Position numbers and translations under genes: made by a program. From an uncultured Paracoccaceae bacterium (GTDB lineage: Bacteria; Pseudomonadota; Alphaproteobacteria; Rhodobacterales; Rhodobacteraceae): a stretch of 64,000 bases of DNA. The notes beneath the pieces are model-generated. The model was not told the DNA's origin. It saw only the letters and a list, made by a program, of their open reading frames with translations, and made no database searches. The DNA lies in NCBI GenBank assembly GCA_947492825.1, contig CANLNT010000001.1:744001-808000 (forward strand), read 5' to 3'. Of this stretch, positions 35,653 to 44,635 are shown piece by piece; positions within the stretch are counted from its first letter, which is position 1; every line of letters starts with the position of its first letter.

Positions 35653-36827
35653 AACATGTGGCGCATAAGCGATGGGTGAAATGGGTGATTGGTCTGCTGG
35701 CCTCGTTCATGCTCGCTGTGTGGATGATGATGGTCCCCCATCCTGCGGCACCCACGGCACCGGTTGATCGCGATGACCTCAAACAGTGGCTCGACAGCAT
35801 CGTATCAGAGCAAGCCGCCACTGCGATATCGTTCGCAGTTATTCAGAACGGCGAAGTTGCATGGGAAATGACGTCAGGAACAGCAGATCCATTCAAAGAT
35901 CAAAAGGCGAGGCCGCAGACACGATATCACATTTGGTCTGTTACCAAACTCGCGACAGCGCTGACGATCTTGACGCTGGCCGAAGATCAGGAACTTGATC
36001 TCGACCATCCGGTTGCGGAAATTCTGCCCTGGCTGGATTTGGACGAAGCCGCGGAAAACCGCATAACAACCCGTGATCTTTTGCGCCACACTTCGGGTCT
36101 TCAAGACACAGTGCCGGCGGTGTTTGGGTGGCTGCAGTATGACGAAAACCTGCCAAACCAAACGGAGTTTCTGCGCCAAAATTTGCCTGCCTATCGCGAT
36201 CTTGGATTCCAACCCGGTTCCGACCGCAGCTACAGCAACCTTGGATACATGCTGCTCGGCGCGATTATCGAGGCCCGGACCGGGCAGGCCTATGAAGACG
36301 CGGTATCGCAGCGCGTGTTGCAACCCGCAGGAATGGCGTCCAGCAGCTTTGTCTTTGGCGCACCGCAACCCGCAAACGAAGCGCTCGGGTCGCACCCATT
36401 GGTGCATGTCTTCACACCGGTGCTTCCCTTTTTCGCCGATCTCAACGATCTGGTCAGGGCAAGGGACGGTCGGATTTGGTGGCTGAACCGGGTCTACATC
36501 AAAGCGACCCCGCCAACAGGTCTGATTGCATCCGCACGAGACGCCGCCCGTTTGGGTGCCGTCACAATGGCAATAGGCCCGGTTCTTCAAAGTGACGACA
36601 CTGTGCAGCTGATGGTTGCACCGGATCCACAGGATTTTTCCCTAGGCTGGTTCGAACGTGATGCGGCGGCACAATGGTTGCAACATCGCGGTGGCGGTCC
36701 GGGTTTTGCGGCCGTAGTGAGGGTCTATCCGACACAAGATCTTTCCATTGCCGTTCTCGCAAGCGGAACTGACGCTCCGGTTGTCGACATCGCAGATGTC
36801 GTCGCGCGTTCTTTGGGTCGTGAATAG
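35649..36827 (+). CDS. Beta-lactamase-fold serine hydrolase
   Basis: A 392-residue class C/DD-peptidase-like enzyme. An N-terminal helix (WVIGLLASFMLAVWMMMV) anchors or exports it. The active-site SVTK (about residue 101) is the SxxK motif, YSNLGY (about residue 196) the YxN motif, and HRGGGPGF near the C-terminus substitutes for KTG (HxG). It probably acts in the periplasm on peptidoglycan, D-amino acid peptides or esters; true beta-lactamase activity is not implied. Overlaps the S41 gene by four bases (ATGA). Confidence 0.85.
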   Translation: MKHVAHKRWVKWVIGLLASFMLAVWMMMVPHPAAPTAPVDRDDLKQWLDSIVSEQAATAISFAVIQNGEVAWEMTSGTADPFKDQKARPQTRYHIWSVTKLATALTILTLAEDQELDLDHPVAEILPWLDLDEAAENRITTRDLLRHTSGLQDTVPAVFGWLQYDENLPNQTEFLRQNLPAYRDLGFQPGSDRSYSNLGYMLLGAIIEARTGQAYEDAVSQRVLQPAGMASSSFVFGAPQPANEALGSHPLVHVFTPVLPFFADLNDLVRARDGRIWWLNRVYIKATPPTGLIASARDAARLGAVTMAIGPVLQSDDTVQLMVAPDPQDFSLGWFERDAAAQWLQHRGGGPGFAAVVRVYPTQDLSIAVLASGTDAPVVDIADVVARSLGRE

Positions 36828-37720
36828 TGATGCCAGGTTCTGCTGCAAAACGAATGCTTGCCGCATCACACATTTGTGGCGGTCTGCCCGCGCCAGCAAT
36901 GTGCCACCTCCGCGCCTGCGTGCCGTGCCTGCCCCTGACAGGGCGTTCAAAGCCTCGAGCGGAAAATCGTTTAGAATTGGAGATATGATCGTGTCGTTTT
37001 CTAATGAAACACCAAGAAACTCTTGATTGCGATCTTACTCAGTCTTCCCGGTTTGCTCGCACTTGTGACGCTTGTCACGCCTTCGCTTGGTATTTCGTCA
37101 TTCGCTTTGGCCGTGAACCCGCTTGTTCTGCTTGTTGTCTTTACCTTGGGGGGGGCGCAGCGCCGCGAATGAATTTGAAATCTGGGTTGTTTCTTGCCAA
37201 AGACTTCATCAGGGCCGCAGCAGAGACCCTTCACAGTATCTACCTCGTCCACGCTCAGACTCGCGTCGTCGGTGGCGCCGACGTCCCGGCGAGCACCTGC
37301 GCCTGTGGACTGCCACCGACGCGCCCGTCAGTAACGTCTATTAGGTGATTTATCCCTAGAAAATCGAGGCTGAAAAATCTTCCACGGCCATTCGTCATGC
37401 GATTCCAGTGCTTCGCTGTACTTCTGAAAATATCAGCGTAAATCGCTCATCTGGGCGATGAAGAACCTCGTTGGGTCGTCACTTACGTCTGCGCGGCCAA
37501 CGATCACATCGGACCCCGACAGGCGTAGTGCCGTCCTTTCTGACGATGATTGTCCACTTTTCGGATACCCGAACCCGGCTGCCTTACTGACGTTGTTCGC
37601 GTTTGACGTTTACCGTGAAGCTTACGTGCAACCTGTCACCTTTTGCCTCGGATGGCGTCTGATTGATGCATGTAGAGATCACCGCCTTGAGCATTGTCCG
37701 GGTAAAGACAAGTGCGGGCG
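36828..37720. other. Long stretch without intact gene, 893 bases
   Basis: No intact gene on either strand. It contains the frameshifted CPBP-like remnant at 37004-37348; the rest shows only short unconvincing frames. Confidence 0.5.
37004..37348 (+). pseudogene. Frameshifted CPBP intramembrane protease-like N-terminus
   Basis: From 37014 one frame reads KKLLIAILLSLPGLLALVTL followed by more hydrophobic residues, ending at a run of eight G (37148-37155). Beyond the run a different frame continues GGGAAPRMNLKSGLFLAKDF. Joined, these resemble the start of CPBP-family intramembrane proteases (hydrophobic helices, then an APR-x-x-L turn). An ATG at 37004 lies in the second frame, so two shifts would be needed. 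The catalytic domain is missing. Either decay or base-calling error in the G-run could explain the break. Confidence 0.35.
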
Positions 37721-38620
37721 TCAGACCTGTGCATCAGATGTGGAATCGAGGCCAGTCAACTTGTCCCAAAGCGTATTGGCAACGATGCCGGAAACAACAT
37801 CTTTGCGCCGAATGGCATGAAGAACGGTATGACGTGGTGGGAAGCTGTTCACCGACAGCGGGACAAGCCTGCCTGTCTTTCTCTCGTCAACCGTCAGATG
37901 GTCAGGCAGGCCACCCCATCCCAAACCAGACAGAATGACCTCCTTCTTGGATGCGAAATCCGAGACGGTCCATTTATTGCCACCGGCCAACAGGTCGCGA
38001 CTCTGATCAAATTGTTGTCCACCGGTACCGGCAACCACGACCTGCACCCGGCCTTGCAAGGAAGCAGGCGTCATTGCTTGGGTTCCAAGCTCGGCAGCAA
38101 AATCAGGCGTAGCGAGTGGTCGAATTGTGACTTCGGCCACGGGATGCGTATCCACCTTGTCGAGCGCGACATCCGCCAAGCTGGCGATCGCAATGTCTGC
38201 TTGTCCTTCCATCAGCCGGGCGACCGGCCCCCCCATGCTCTCGGTGGCAACCCGTATATGAGTTGCCGGGTAAACTTGACCAATGTCCTTCAGCGCCGCC
38301 AGAATTGGATGTAGTGGCAGCGTACTACTGACCGCCAAGCGCAGTTCTGCTTCTTCATGGGCACTCAACCGACCTGCCGTCTTTTTGAGTTCGCGCATCT
38401 GCTGTAGAACCCGCAATGCTTGACGATAAAAGACATCGCCCTCTGGTGTCAGCGATGGCCGATATGCGGCGCGGCTAAACATCTGAATATCAAGTTCTTC
38501 TTCCAAGAGCCGGATAGCATTGCTGATGGCGCTTTGGGACTTGTTTAACTGCTCAGCCGCTCCGCGAAACGTCCCGGTAGAGACGATAGCGTCGAGGGCT
38601 ACCAGTTGTTCAAGTTTCAT
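37721..38620 (-). CDS. LysR-family transcriptional regulator
   Basis: A 299-residue regulator. The N-terminal winged helix reads TFRGAAEQLNKSQSAISNAI, with recognition helix SQSAISNAIRLLEEEL. The C-terminal effector domain (from about residue 90) is a type II periplasmic binding fold. It is divergent from the GST/NTF2/tautomerase operon (101-base intergenic region), so it probably controls that operon. Confidence 0.88.
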   Translation of the reverse strand: MKLEQLVALDAIVSTGTFRGAAEQLNKSQSAISNAIRLLEEELDIQMFSRAAYRPSLTPEGDVFYRQALRVLQQMRELKKTAGRLSAHEEAELRLAVSSTLPLHPILAALKDIGQVYPATHIRVATESMGGPVARLMEGQADIAIASLADVALDKVDTHPVAEVTIRPLATPDFAAELGTQAMTPASLQGRVQVVVAGTGGQQFDQSRDLLAGGNKWTVSDFASKKEVILSGLGWGGLPDHLTVDERKTGRLVPLSVNSFPPRHTVLHAIRRKDVVSGIVANTLWDKLTGLDSTSDAQV

Positions 38621-38675
38621 ATCTCAATCCGTTTGTTAGATCGTTTTATACATTTAATGATATTATCTTTCGATC

Positions 38676-38687
38676 AAGTTGCAACTT
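38676..38687. promoter_or_regulatory. Candidate operator AAGTTGCAACTT
   Basis: A perfect 12-base palindrome in the divergent region between the LysR gene and the GST gene, surrounded by AT-rich DNA. LysR-type regulators bind such dyads, often of T-N11-A form; this one is shorter, so the assignment is tentative. Confidence 0.35.
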
Positions 38688-38721
38688 ATCTTCGAGGTCT
38701 AACCAAACATTGGAGACCGAT

Positions 38722-39333
38722 ATGAAACTCTACTACAAACCCGGTGCCTGCTCGCTTGCCAGCCACATCGCCTTGACCGAAGTCGGTGCAACCTTCGAGA
38801 TTGAATCCGTCGACACGGACGCAGCACTCACAGAAACGGGCGATGCCTATCTGGACATCAACCCGAAGGGCTATGTGCCAACGTTGAAATTGGATAATGA
38901 TGACCTGCTCACCGAGGGGGCAGCCGTCCTTCAGTACATTGCTGACACAAACCCAAGCGCCAATCTCGCCCCTGCTGCAGGAACGATGTCGCGCACCCGT
39001 GTGCAGGAACATCTCAACTGGACCGCTGCTGAACTGCACAAGGCGTTCTCGCCACTCTTCAATTCCAGCACCACGGAGCAAGGCAAAGAGGACGCCCGCA
39101 AGGCTGTCGCCAAACGGTTCGATCTTTTGGAACCACAGCTCGCAGACGGGCGCACCTGGCTCGTTGATGACACGTTCTCGGTGGCGGACGCCTATCTTTT
39201 CGTTGTCGCCAACTGGGCCAACTTCACGGAAATTGACCTCACACCGTGGCCGAGCATTGCAGCCTACATCAAGCGCGGCGTTGCACGTCCCGCATCTCAG
39301 AAGGCTATGCGAGCCGAAGGGTTGATCGAATGA
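38722..39333 (+). CDS. Glutathione transferase (GstA-like)
   Basis: A 203-residue GST. MKLYYKPGACSLASHIAL (beta-class type N-terminus with the catalytic Cys), NPKGYVPTLKLDNDDLLTEG (cis-Pro and acidic loop), then the helical C-domain with FSVADAYLFVVANWA. ATG at 38722 is used with TGGAG six bases before it. Cytosolic conjugation of glutathione to electrophiles is expected. It is first of a coupled three-gene unit. Confidence 0.88.
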   Translation: MKLYYKPGACSLASHIALTEVGATFEIESVDTDAALTETGDAYLDINPKGYVPTLKLDNDDLLTEGAAVLQYIADTNPSANLAPAAGTMSRTRVQEHLNWTAAELHKAFSPLFNSSTTEQGKEDARKAVAKRFDLLEPQLADGRTWLVDDTFSVADAYLFVVANWANFTEIDLTPWPSIAAYIKRGVARPASQKAMRAEGLIE

Positions 39334-39710
39334 CACCTCAAGATCACAAACAGGTTGTGTCGTTGGTCGAACTCTACTTCGATGGCCTGCATCACGCGGA
39401 CAGCAATATGTTGCGCAAGGTTTTCCACTCGAAGCTCGCCTATTTTTGCGCGACCGACGGGGATGAACTCTGCCTCGATCTAGAGACTTATATGTCCCGT
39501 GTTGATGGGCGCACACCACCCTCTGAGCGAGGTGATCCCCGTGATGAGGCCATTCTTGAAATTGCATTTGGGTCAGAGCGCATCGCACGCGTCACGGCCC
39601 GAATGAGTATGATGGGTCGTGACTACCTCGACTTTCTTACTCTTGTCCGCGAGGGCAGCGAATGGCGAATTGTGACGAAAGTCTTCACTTACATCCCACG
39701 AAAGGAATGA
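39330..39710 (+). CDS. NTF2-like (putative lumazine-binding) protein
   Basis: A 126-residue cone-shaped NTF2-fold protein. LVELYFDGLHHADSNMLRKVFHS is typical of the lumazine-binding/SnoaL-like group, as is the C-terminal LTLVREGSEWRIVTKVF. Start overlaps the GST stop (ATGA). It may bind a small hydrophobic ligand or catalyse a step on it. Confidence 0.78.
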   Translation: MTPQDHKQVVSLVELYFDGLHHADSNMLRKVFHSKLAYFCATDGDELCLDLETYMSRVDGRTPPSERGDPRDEAILEIAFGSERIARVTARMSMMGRDYLDFLTLVREGSEWRIVTKVFTYIPRKE

Positions 39711-39713
39711 CCG

Positions 39714-39935
39714 ATGCCTTATGTCAACATCAAGGTGACTCAAGAGGGCGGGCCGAACGGAAATGGTCCAAGCGACGGTGAAAAGGCGCAGCTGATTTCC
39801 GGCGTGACCAAGCTTTTGTCTGATGTTCTGGGAAAGAACCCGGCAACCACGGTCGTGGTCATTGACGAGGTCAAGCTGGAAAGCTGGGGGATCGGCGGTC
39901 TGCCGGTTACAGAATACAGGAAACAGGCGCTTTGA
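39714..39935 (+). CDS. 4-oxalocrotonate tautomerase family protein
   Basis: A 73-residue tautomerase. MPYVNIKVTQ exposes the catalytic Pro-1 after Met removal. KTTVVVIDEV-like strand is present as TTVVVIDEVKLESWGIGG. Assembles as a hexamer in the family. It is third in the GST operon, three bases after the NTF2-like gene. Substrate unknown. Confidence 0.85.
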   Translation: MPYVNIKVTQEGGPNGNGPSDGEKAQLISGVTKLLSDVLGKNPATTVVVIDEVKLESWGIGGLPVTEYRKQAL

Positions 39936-40029
39936 AGACCGGCTGACTGAAAGGTTGGGTATCGCCCGTCCGGTCACTCAGGCCGTTGCAGCTGGCGGCG
40001 CGTTTCGCGCGCCGCCAAATCGCTGGTTG

Positions 40030-40452
40030 CTATCTGCCTGCAGGTCGTTGCGTTTCACGTATCGCGCGCTCGAATTCGGCGCGGTCAGATTGGACTGCGT
40101 CATAGGTGTCCCGCATTGGTTCACCCGCGTCGTTATATGTGCCCCCCCAAAGAACCAACTCCGCGAGCAGCGGTGCAAGTGCCCGGCCTTTTGGCGTAAG
40201 CTCATAGATAGAGCTTCGCCAATTGGCGGGGTTCTTGTGCTTTTCAACGATCCCCTTTTCCTCGAGATGCTTCATTCTCTGCGCAAGAATGTTCGTGGAA
40301 ATGCCCTCCCACCCCTCAAGTAACTCAGCGTAGGTCTTTGCGCCTTTGATCGCGATGTCACGGATAATGAGCAATGACCATCGATCCCCGAACACGCTGA
40401 GGGCGTAGTCGATAGGACATCCGGACAGGGGGCGCTTTGGTTTGGTACTCAT
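40030..40452 (-). CDS. HxlR-family transcriptional regulator
   Basis: A 140-residue winged-helix regulator. The conserved N-terminal Cys lies in SGCPIDYALSVFGDRWSLLI; DNA-binding helices include ISTNILAQRMKHLEEKGIVE and the wing RSSIYELTPKGRAL. In HxlR/HypR proteins this cysteine can sense electrophiles or oxidants. It is divergent from the YdhR-like gene, with a perfect palindrome between the two. Confidence 0.9.
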   Translation of the reverse strand: MSTKPKRPLSGCPIDYALSVFGDRWSLLIIRDIAIKGAKTYAELLEGWEGISTNILAQRMKHLEEKGIVEKHKNPANWRSSIYELTPKGRALAPLLAELVLWGGTYNDAGEPMRDTYDAVQSDRAEFERAIRETQRPAGR

Positions 40453-40505
40453 GTCGTTCGTTTAACTTTTCAACTTGCGTTTTGCAATTACATATCGGAC
40501 AAAGC

Positions 40506-40532
40506 TATCAACTTGCAAAGTGCAAGTTGATA
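40506..40532. promoter_or_regulatory. Perfect 12-bp inverted repeat, probable HxlR operator
   Basis: TATCAACTTGCA and TGCAAGTTGATA flank a three-base spacer (AAG). The right arm ends one base before the GGAG ribosome-binding site of the YdhR-like gene, so a bound repressor would block its expression. A degenerate second copy (CAACTTGC, GTTT, TGCAATTA) lies at 40471-40490 nearer the HxlR start. Confidence 0.7.
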
Positions 40533-40542
40533 GGAGTCGCAA

Positions 40543-41286
40543 ATGACAACACACAATCCAAACGGCACATCACGGCTCACACGTCGTGAGATGCTCATCG
40601 CAACCACCGGTGCGGCGCTCGCACCGAAACTCATTCACGCAAAGGAAAACCCAGTGACACCACAAGCCTTCGTTTACACAGAAGTCGCCATTTCAGTGCC
40701 CTTCGACGACGCCCCATGGCCAAGTATCAATGAAGACATCAAGAAACAGCCTGGATTCTTGAACAAAACCTGGCTTCACGGTCACGGAACCGGCTCGCTC
40801 GGTGGTTTTTATGGTTTCGATAGCCAAGAGAATGCCACCAAGTTCGTGACCGAATACTTCCCGACAGAGCCGCGCACCTTTGGCGTAGCCCACAACACGC
40901 GGGTGTTTGATGCACAAGTTGTGAAAGAGGCCAGCGAGGATCTTGGGGCTGTACACTATGGCGCAACCCCAGAACGCACGCCGGGTGCATTTGTCTACAC
41001 TGAATTGCAACTCTCGCAGCCCTTTGAGAGCTTTGACTGGCGCACGCGCAATGAAAGGCTGAAACAGGTGCCAGGCCTCCAAAACAAGGTTTGGCTCAGC
41101 GGCGCGTCTACCCATACACTGGGTGGCTTCGATGCATTCGATACAATGGATCAAGCGCTCGACTTCGCGATCAACCAGTTCCCGAGCGTCGCGGCAAGCA
41201 TGGGAGCCGCCCCTTACACACGGGTGTTTGATGCCGCAACAACGGCAACGGCGAGCCGTCAGATGCAATCACCATACTACCGGTAG
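40543..41286 (+). CDS. Tat-exported tandem YdhR-like (ABM-fold) protein
   Basis: A 247-residue protein. SRLTRREMLIATTGAALAP is a twin-arginine-type leader. The body is two copies of an ABM/YdhR-like domain: residues 45-140 (FVYTEVAISVPFDDAPWPSI, then PGFLNKTWL, LGGFYGFDS, TRVFDAQVV) and residues 150-240 (FVYTELQLSQPFESFDW, then VPGLQNKVWL, LGGFDAFDT, TRVFDAATT). YdhR proteins are putative monooxygenases that dimerise; the internal duplication would make an intramolecular dimer. Periplasmic location is inferred from the leader. A GGAG lies six bases before the ATG. Confidence 0.78.
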   Translation: MTTHNPNGTSRLTRREMLIATTGAALAPKLIHAKENPVTPQAFVYTEVAISVPFDDAPWPSINEDIKKQPGFLNKTWLHGHGTGSLGGFYGFDSQENATKFVTEYFPTEPRTFGVAHNTRVFDAQVVKEASEDLGAVHYGATPERTPGAFVYTELQLSQPFESFDWRTRNERLKQVPGLQNKVWLSGASTHTLGGFDAFDTMDQALDFAINQFPSVAASMGAAPYTRVFDAATTATASRQMQSPYYR

Positions 41287-41650
41287 GTGAACACGACGTC
41301 GCGCCCTTGTGGCAAAGGGCGCGACGAACGCTACGGGCTTTTCCCAATCTGGCGATTTGTTGGGACGCAGTTGACCGATGAGAGAGTCGCAAATTGGGCG
41401 GGTCAATCGTTTTGCGTAGATCGCTTGACCGAAAAGGCTACCGCCAGCGCGCGCGAACCTCGGATCAAAAGTTGCCGACGAAGCAACAGGACGCATGACA
41501 CAAGAACAGTGCCAGTATTAATCGTTACCAGCGGCCCGAAGGCAATAAGACAGTGCTGATGGTTCCAAACTACGAAGGCATCGGTGCGGGCCAATCACGG
41601 CACCGGTCCCTCCAAAAGTCACATCTGCACCGCCTAAAGCGGTTTCTTTC
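41287..41650. other. Intergenic 364 bases, hairpin but no gene
   Basis: No supported gene. A perfect 11-base stem (GTCGCGCCCTT at 41298-41308, AAGGGCGCGAC at 41315-41325, loop GTGGCA) lies 11 bases after the YdhR-like stop and probably terminates that transcript, though there is no T-run. Confidence 0.5.
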
Positions 41651-42142
41651 TCAAAGATCGACCTTGTGCCCCATCACCCTCTTTAGGCTGTCATCTTTCA
41701 AAACGAAGTGGTGTGTGAATGCGCCATAGAGGTGGAGAGCAAGCCCGCAAAGAAAGCAGGCAACTCCGAACCAGAACAGCGGCGTAAGCCACCAGCTACT
41801 CCCTGGTGTCACAAACGCCTTGGCCAGAAAAAGGCTCGGAAGAATGACGCCTGCCAACAGCATTCCCAGCGCGACACCGCGACCGGCGAGCACCTGAGCC
41901 GGGCTTGCGCCACCAAGTGGCGCAGGGTGGAAATTCACAATTCTCCAATACAGGCGGAACGCAAAGATCAGAGCCGTAAGAAGGGATATCCAGAACGTCA
42001 CATTTTGCGTGGAACTAGGCTCTGCGTCCGAGAGTTCTGAGGCGCTGGCGCTTATGAGAAAAGCCGCGAGCATAGCCGCGCCTCCCCAGTGTCCAACTAC
42101 GGAAACAAACCCGAAATGCAGCCCATTGTCTCTTAGCTTCAT
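41651..42142 (-). CDS. Cytochrome b561-like membrane protein
   Basis: A 163-residue four-helix protein. Heme-ligand histidines fit HFGFVSVVGHWGGAAML and LALHLYGAFTHHFVLKDDSL; RLYWRIVNFHPAPL is the conserved loop after helix 2. This family transfers electrons across the inner membrane. It lies downstream of the LysR gene on the same strand. Confidence 0.8.
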   Translation of the reverse strand: MKLRDNGLHFGFVSVVGHWGGAAMLAAFLISASASELSDAEPSSTQNVTFWISLLTALIFAFRLYWRIVNFHPAPLGGASPAQVLAGRGVALGMLLAGVILPSLFLAKAFVTPGSSWWLTPLFWFGVACFLCGLALHLYGAFTHHFVLKDDSLKRVMGHKVDL

Positions 42143-42248
42143 CGTTCATACCTCGCTCATTCAGAAACGTTAGCGAGGTCAGTTCATTTTCTATAGACGG
42201 AAGTATCCGTACACATCGTTCTGACAATGAGAATGTAAAGCCAACTGA

Positions 42249-43127
42249 TCAGGCCATGTTTGCAGCTGGATCATCAGGTAGCAGGATGAATTTGAGGAAC
42301 TCTCTGACAGCTCCGTTCCGGATCTGGCCAGCGTACTGCATCGCGTAGGTGTCGATGAAACGTTCCGAGTCCTCCAAGGGGTGGATCGTAAGAAGCTCTC
42401 TATACTGGCTTCCTTCAATAACCGAACGCGGTAGGCAACTGATGCCCACACCGGATGCAACACACCCAAGTATCCCATCCAGCGTCCCAAGCTCAAAGAT
42501 GTCGTTCGGGGCCAGGCCTGACTTGCGCATCCACCTTCTGGTAAAGTCGCGATACGAGCACCCTTGTTTGAACACGATAATGGGGAGCGAACGAAGCCCG
42601 TCCGGCTCTTTCAATTCGGCTGAGGAAATCATGACCATTTCCTCGGCGAATAATGCCTGCCCCATCAATCCAGGCCGGGCGAACTTCCCCCCGACAAAGG
42701 CCACATCAATCTGATCCTGCACCAGTTTGTGAAGAAGGTCTTCCGTCGGGCCCGAAAAGATCTGAAGGCGCATGTCGGGGTGCTTCTTGCGAAACGCTGC
42801 AATAATCTTCGGCAAGCGAACAGCAAGGGTGCTCTCCATGCTGCCTATCCGCAGGAATTTAACTGAATTGCCAAAATCCGCCACCGATGCCCGAGCGCGC
42901 AATTCGGCGCGCAAAACATCAAGAGCATAGGGCAAGAAGGCCGTTCCTGCGGCCGTCAGCGCCATGCCTGATCGACTGCGATTGAACAGTTCCACCCCCA
43001 GCTCTCCTTCGAGGGATTTGATCCTCGTGGTCACGTTCGATTGGACGCAATGAAGTTCCCTTGAGGCGCCAGCAACTGATCCAGTATCTGCGACTGCGGC
43101 GAAGGTGTGGAGATTCTTTAGTTCCAT
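42249..43127 (-). CDS. LysR-family transcriptional regulator
   Basis: A 292-residue regulator. MELKNLHTFAAVADTGSVAG opens the winged helix; recognition helix around VQSNVTTRIKSLEGEL. The effector domain is type II binding fold. Start at 43127 preferred to 43139. Divergent from nitronate monooxygenase, 101 bases apart, and may regulate it. Confidence 0.86.
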   Translation of the reverse strand: MELKNLHTFAAVADTGSVAGASRELHCVQSNVTTRIKSLEGELGVELFNRSRSGMALTAAGTAFLPYALDVLRAELRARASVADFGNSVKFLRIGSMESTLAVRLPKIIAAFRKKHPDMRLQIFSGPTEDLLHKLVQDQIDVAFVGGKFARPGLMGQALFAEEMVMISSAELKEPDGLRSLPIIVFKQGCSYRDFTRRWMRKSGLAPNDIFELGTLDGILGCVASGVGISCLPRSVIEGSQYRELLTIHPLEDSERFIDTYAMQYAGQIRNGAVREFLKFILLPDDPAANMA

Positions 43128-43228
43128 ATGTATTCTCATTTACGAAACGATATGTTCTTATTAATTCACTTTATTAGATTGTCTGTTGCCAGTCTACTCG
43201 GCTCACCCAAGTTACACTCAGGTGAGAG

Positions 43229-44197
43229 ATGCCGAAGCCAAGCAGTAAGAATATCCAGTCGGCGTTCAATCAAGAGACCCTTCCAGAAACTCCCGCCAAC
43301 TCTCTGGCGGGCATGTGTGGAATTGCCGTGCCGGTCTTTCAGGCGGGTATGGCCGGGCTCAGTGGACCTTCTCTTGTCGCTGCCGTCAGCAAGGCCGGTG
43401 GCCTGGGACATCTGGGCGCGCTGCGCGTCCTGCCCGAAACATTGAGGGGTTGGATCAGGCAGACGAGGGCGCTGACGGAAAAGCCGTTTGGAGTGAATTT
43501 AGTACCGCAGTACGGCGGGCCTGAGTTTTTCGAGGCGGGTCTAAAAGTGGTGCTCGATGAAAAGCCAAAGGTCGTTTCATTGTACTACGGGGATTTCCGT
43601 GACGTCATTCCTCGTGCAAGAGATGCGGGTATCGTCACCATCGTTCAAGTCGGGACCGTCGCCGACGCGAAAAAGGCGGTTTTAGACGGCGCGGATATCA
43701 TAATAGCTCAGGGCATTGAGGGCGGAGGACATCTCACACAGGGAAGGGTGGGCTTGATGGCCCTACTGCCTGCTGTTGTGGATGTTGCCAAAGGCCGACC
43801 GGTGATTGCAGCCGGGGCGATAAGCGATGCCCGGGCTGTTCGCGCAGCAAGGTGTTTGGGTGCCCAAGGGGTTTGGTGTGGAACTGCGTTTCTTGCTTCA
43901 CAGGAATGCGACGCACACGACGCCTACAAGGAAAAAATCGTCCTTGCCGATACCGACACGCCTAAGTTTTTGTCCGGTTACTCTTACGGTTGGCGATATG
44001 GCACCCCGCATCGGGCAATTGTCGGCCGTGGTGGATGGAACCTGTTCCGTTTCATGGGTGGTGGACTTCGTCAAATCGACAATGCCGCCATGGCGGACAA
44101 GCTCAGTCTCTATGCAGGTCAGGGAGTTGGACAAATCAACAGCATAAAGCCCGCCGCAGAGATCGTTTGCGAACTCGCCGCTGGCTTCGTGGATTAA
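43229..44197 (+). CDS. Nitronate monooxygenase family protein
   Basis: A 322-residue TIM-barrel flavoenzyme. PVFQAGMAGLSGPSLVAAVSKAGGLGHLGA and the FMN phosphate site GIEGGGHLTQGRVG, PVIAAGAISDARAVRAA and GAQGVWCGTAFLAS are present. These enzymes oxidise alkyl nitronates. Cytosolic. Divergent from a LysR gene. The substrate is not certain. Confidence 0.87.
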   Translation: MPKPSSKNIQSAFNQETLPETPANSLAGMCGIAVPVFQAGMAGLSGPSLVAAVSKAGGLGHLGALRVLPETLRGWIRQTRALTEKPFGVNLVPQYGGPEFFEAGLKVVLDEKPKVVSLYYGDFRDVIPRARDAGIVTIVQVGTVADAKKAVLDGADIIIAQGIEGGGHLTQGRVGLMALLPAVVDVAKGRPVIAAGAISDARAVRAARCLGAQGVWCGTAFLASQECDAHDAYKEKIVLADTDTPKFLSGYSYGWRYGTPHRAIVGRGGWNLFRFMGGGLRQIDNAAMADKLSLYAGQGVGQINSIKPAAEIVCELAAGFVD

Positions 44198-44635
44198 TGG
44201 ACATTGGAGGGCGCGCTTAAGCTTTCCAACGAGAATAAAGATTGATGCTCAAGTTTGAGCAACGTGAATACCTATTGCTCGCCGCGGTATCCGAATGTGC
44301 AATCAAGCTAGTCACGAGAGCATATTGCGGAAATTCGGTGTCAGAGCACGAGAACTCGAAACCGCCATCCTTCAAACAAGTGCAATGCGACATCTGGACA
44401 GCAGCACGCTGTCGGCTTTGGAAACTGCACTGCCGCTGTCTTCAATCAAGGGGTGACAACGCGACTGACCTATCAGCGCAACCCTGTCACGCGACATGCG
44501 TGTGCGCCGACCAACGACCAATCGGCAACCCCCACATCAGACCCCTCACGTCCTTAACGATATGGGCTGTCCATCTCAAACGGCGGAGGCTCACCTTTCG
44601 TTCTCGTAAAATTCCGCCGGCCTCAAACCACCCAC
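44198..44635. other. Intergenic 438 bases without recognised gene
   Basis: No gene supported. A short frame around 44300-44455 reads ESILRKFGVRARELETAILQ and ends SSIKG-stop; it could be a fragment but has no recognised family. This is the right edge of the accessory block. Confidence 0.4.
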
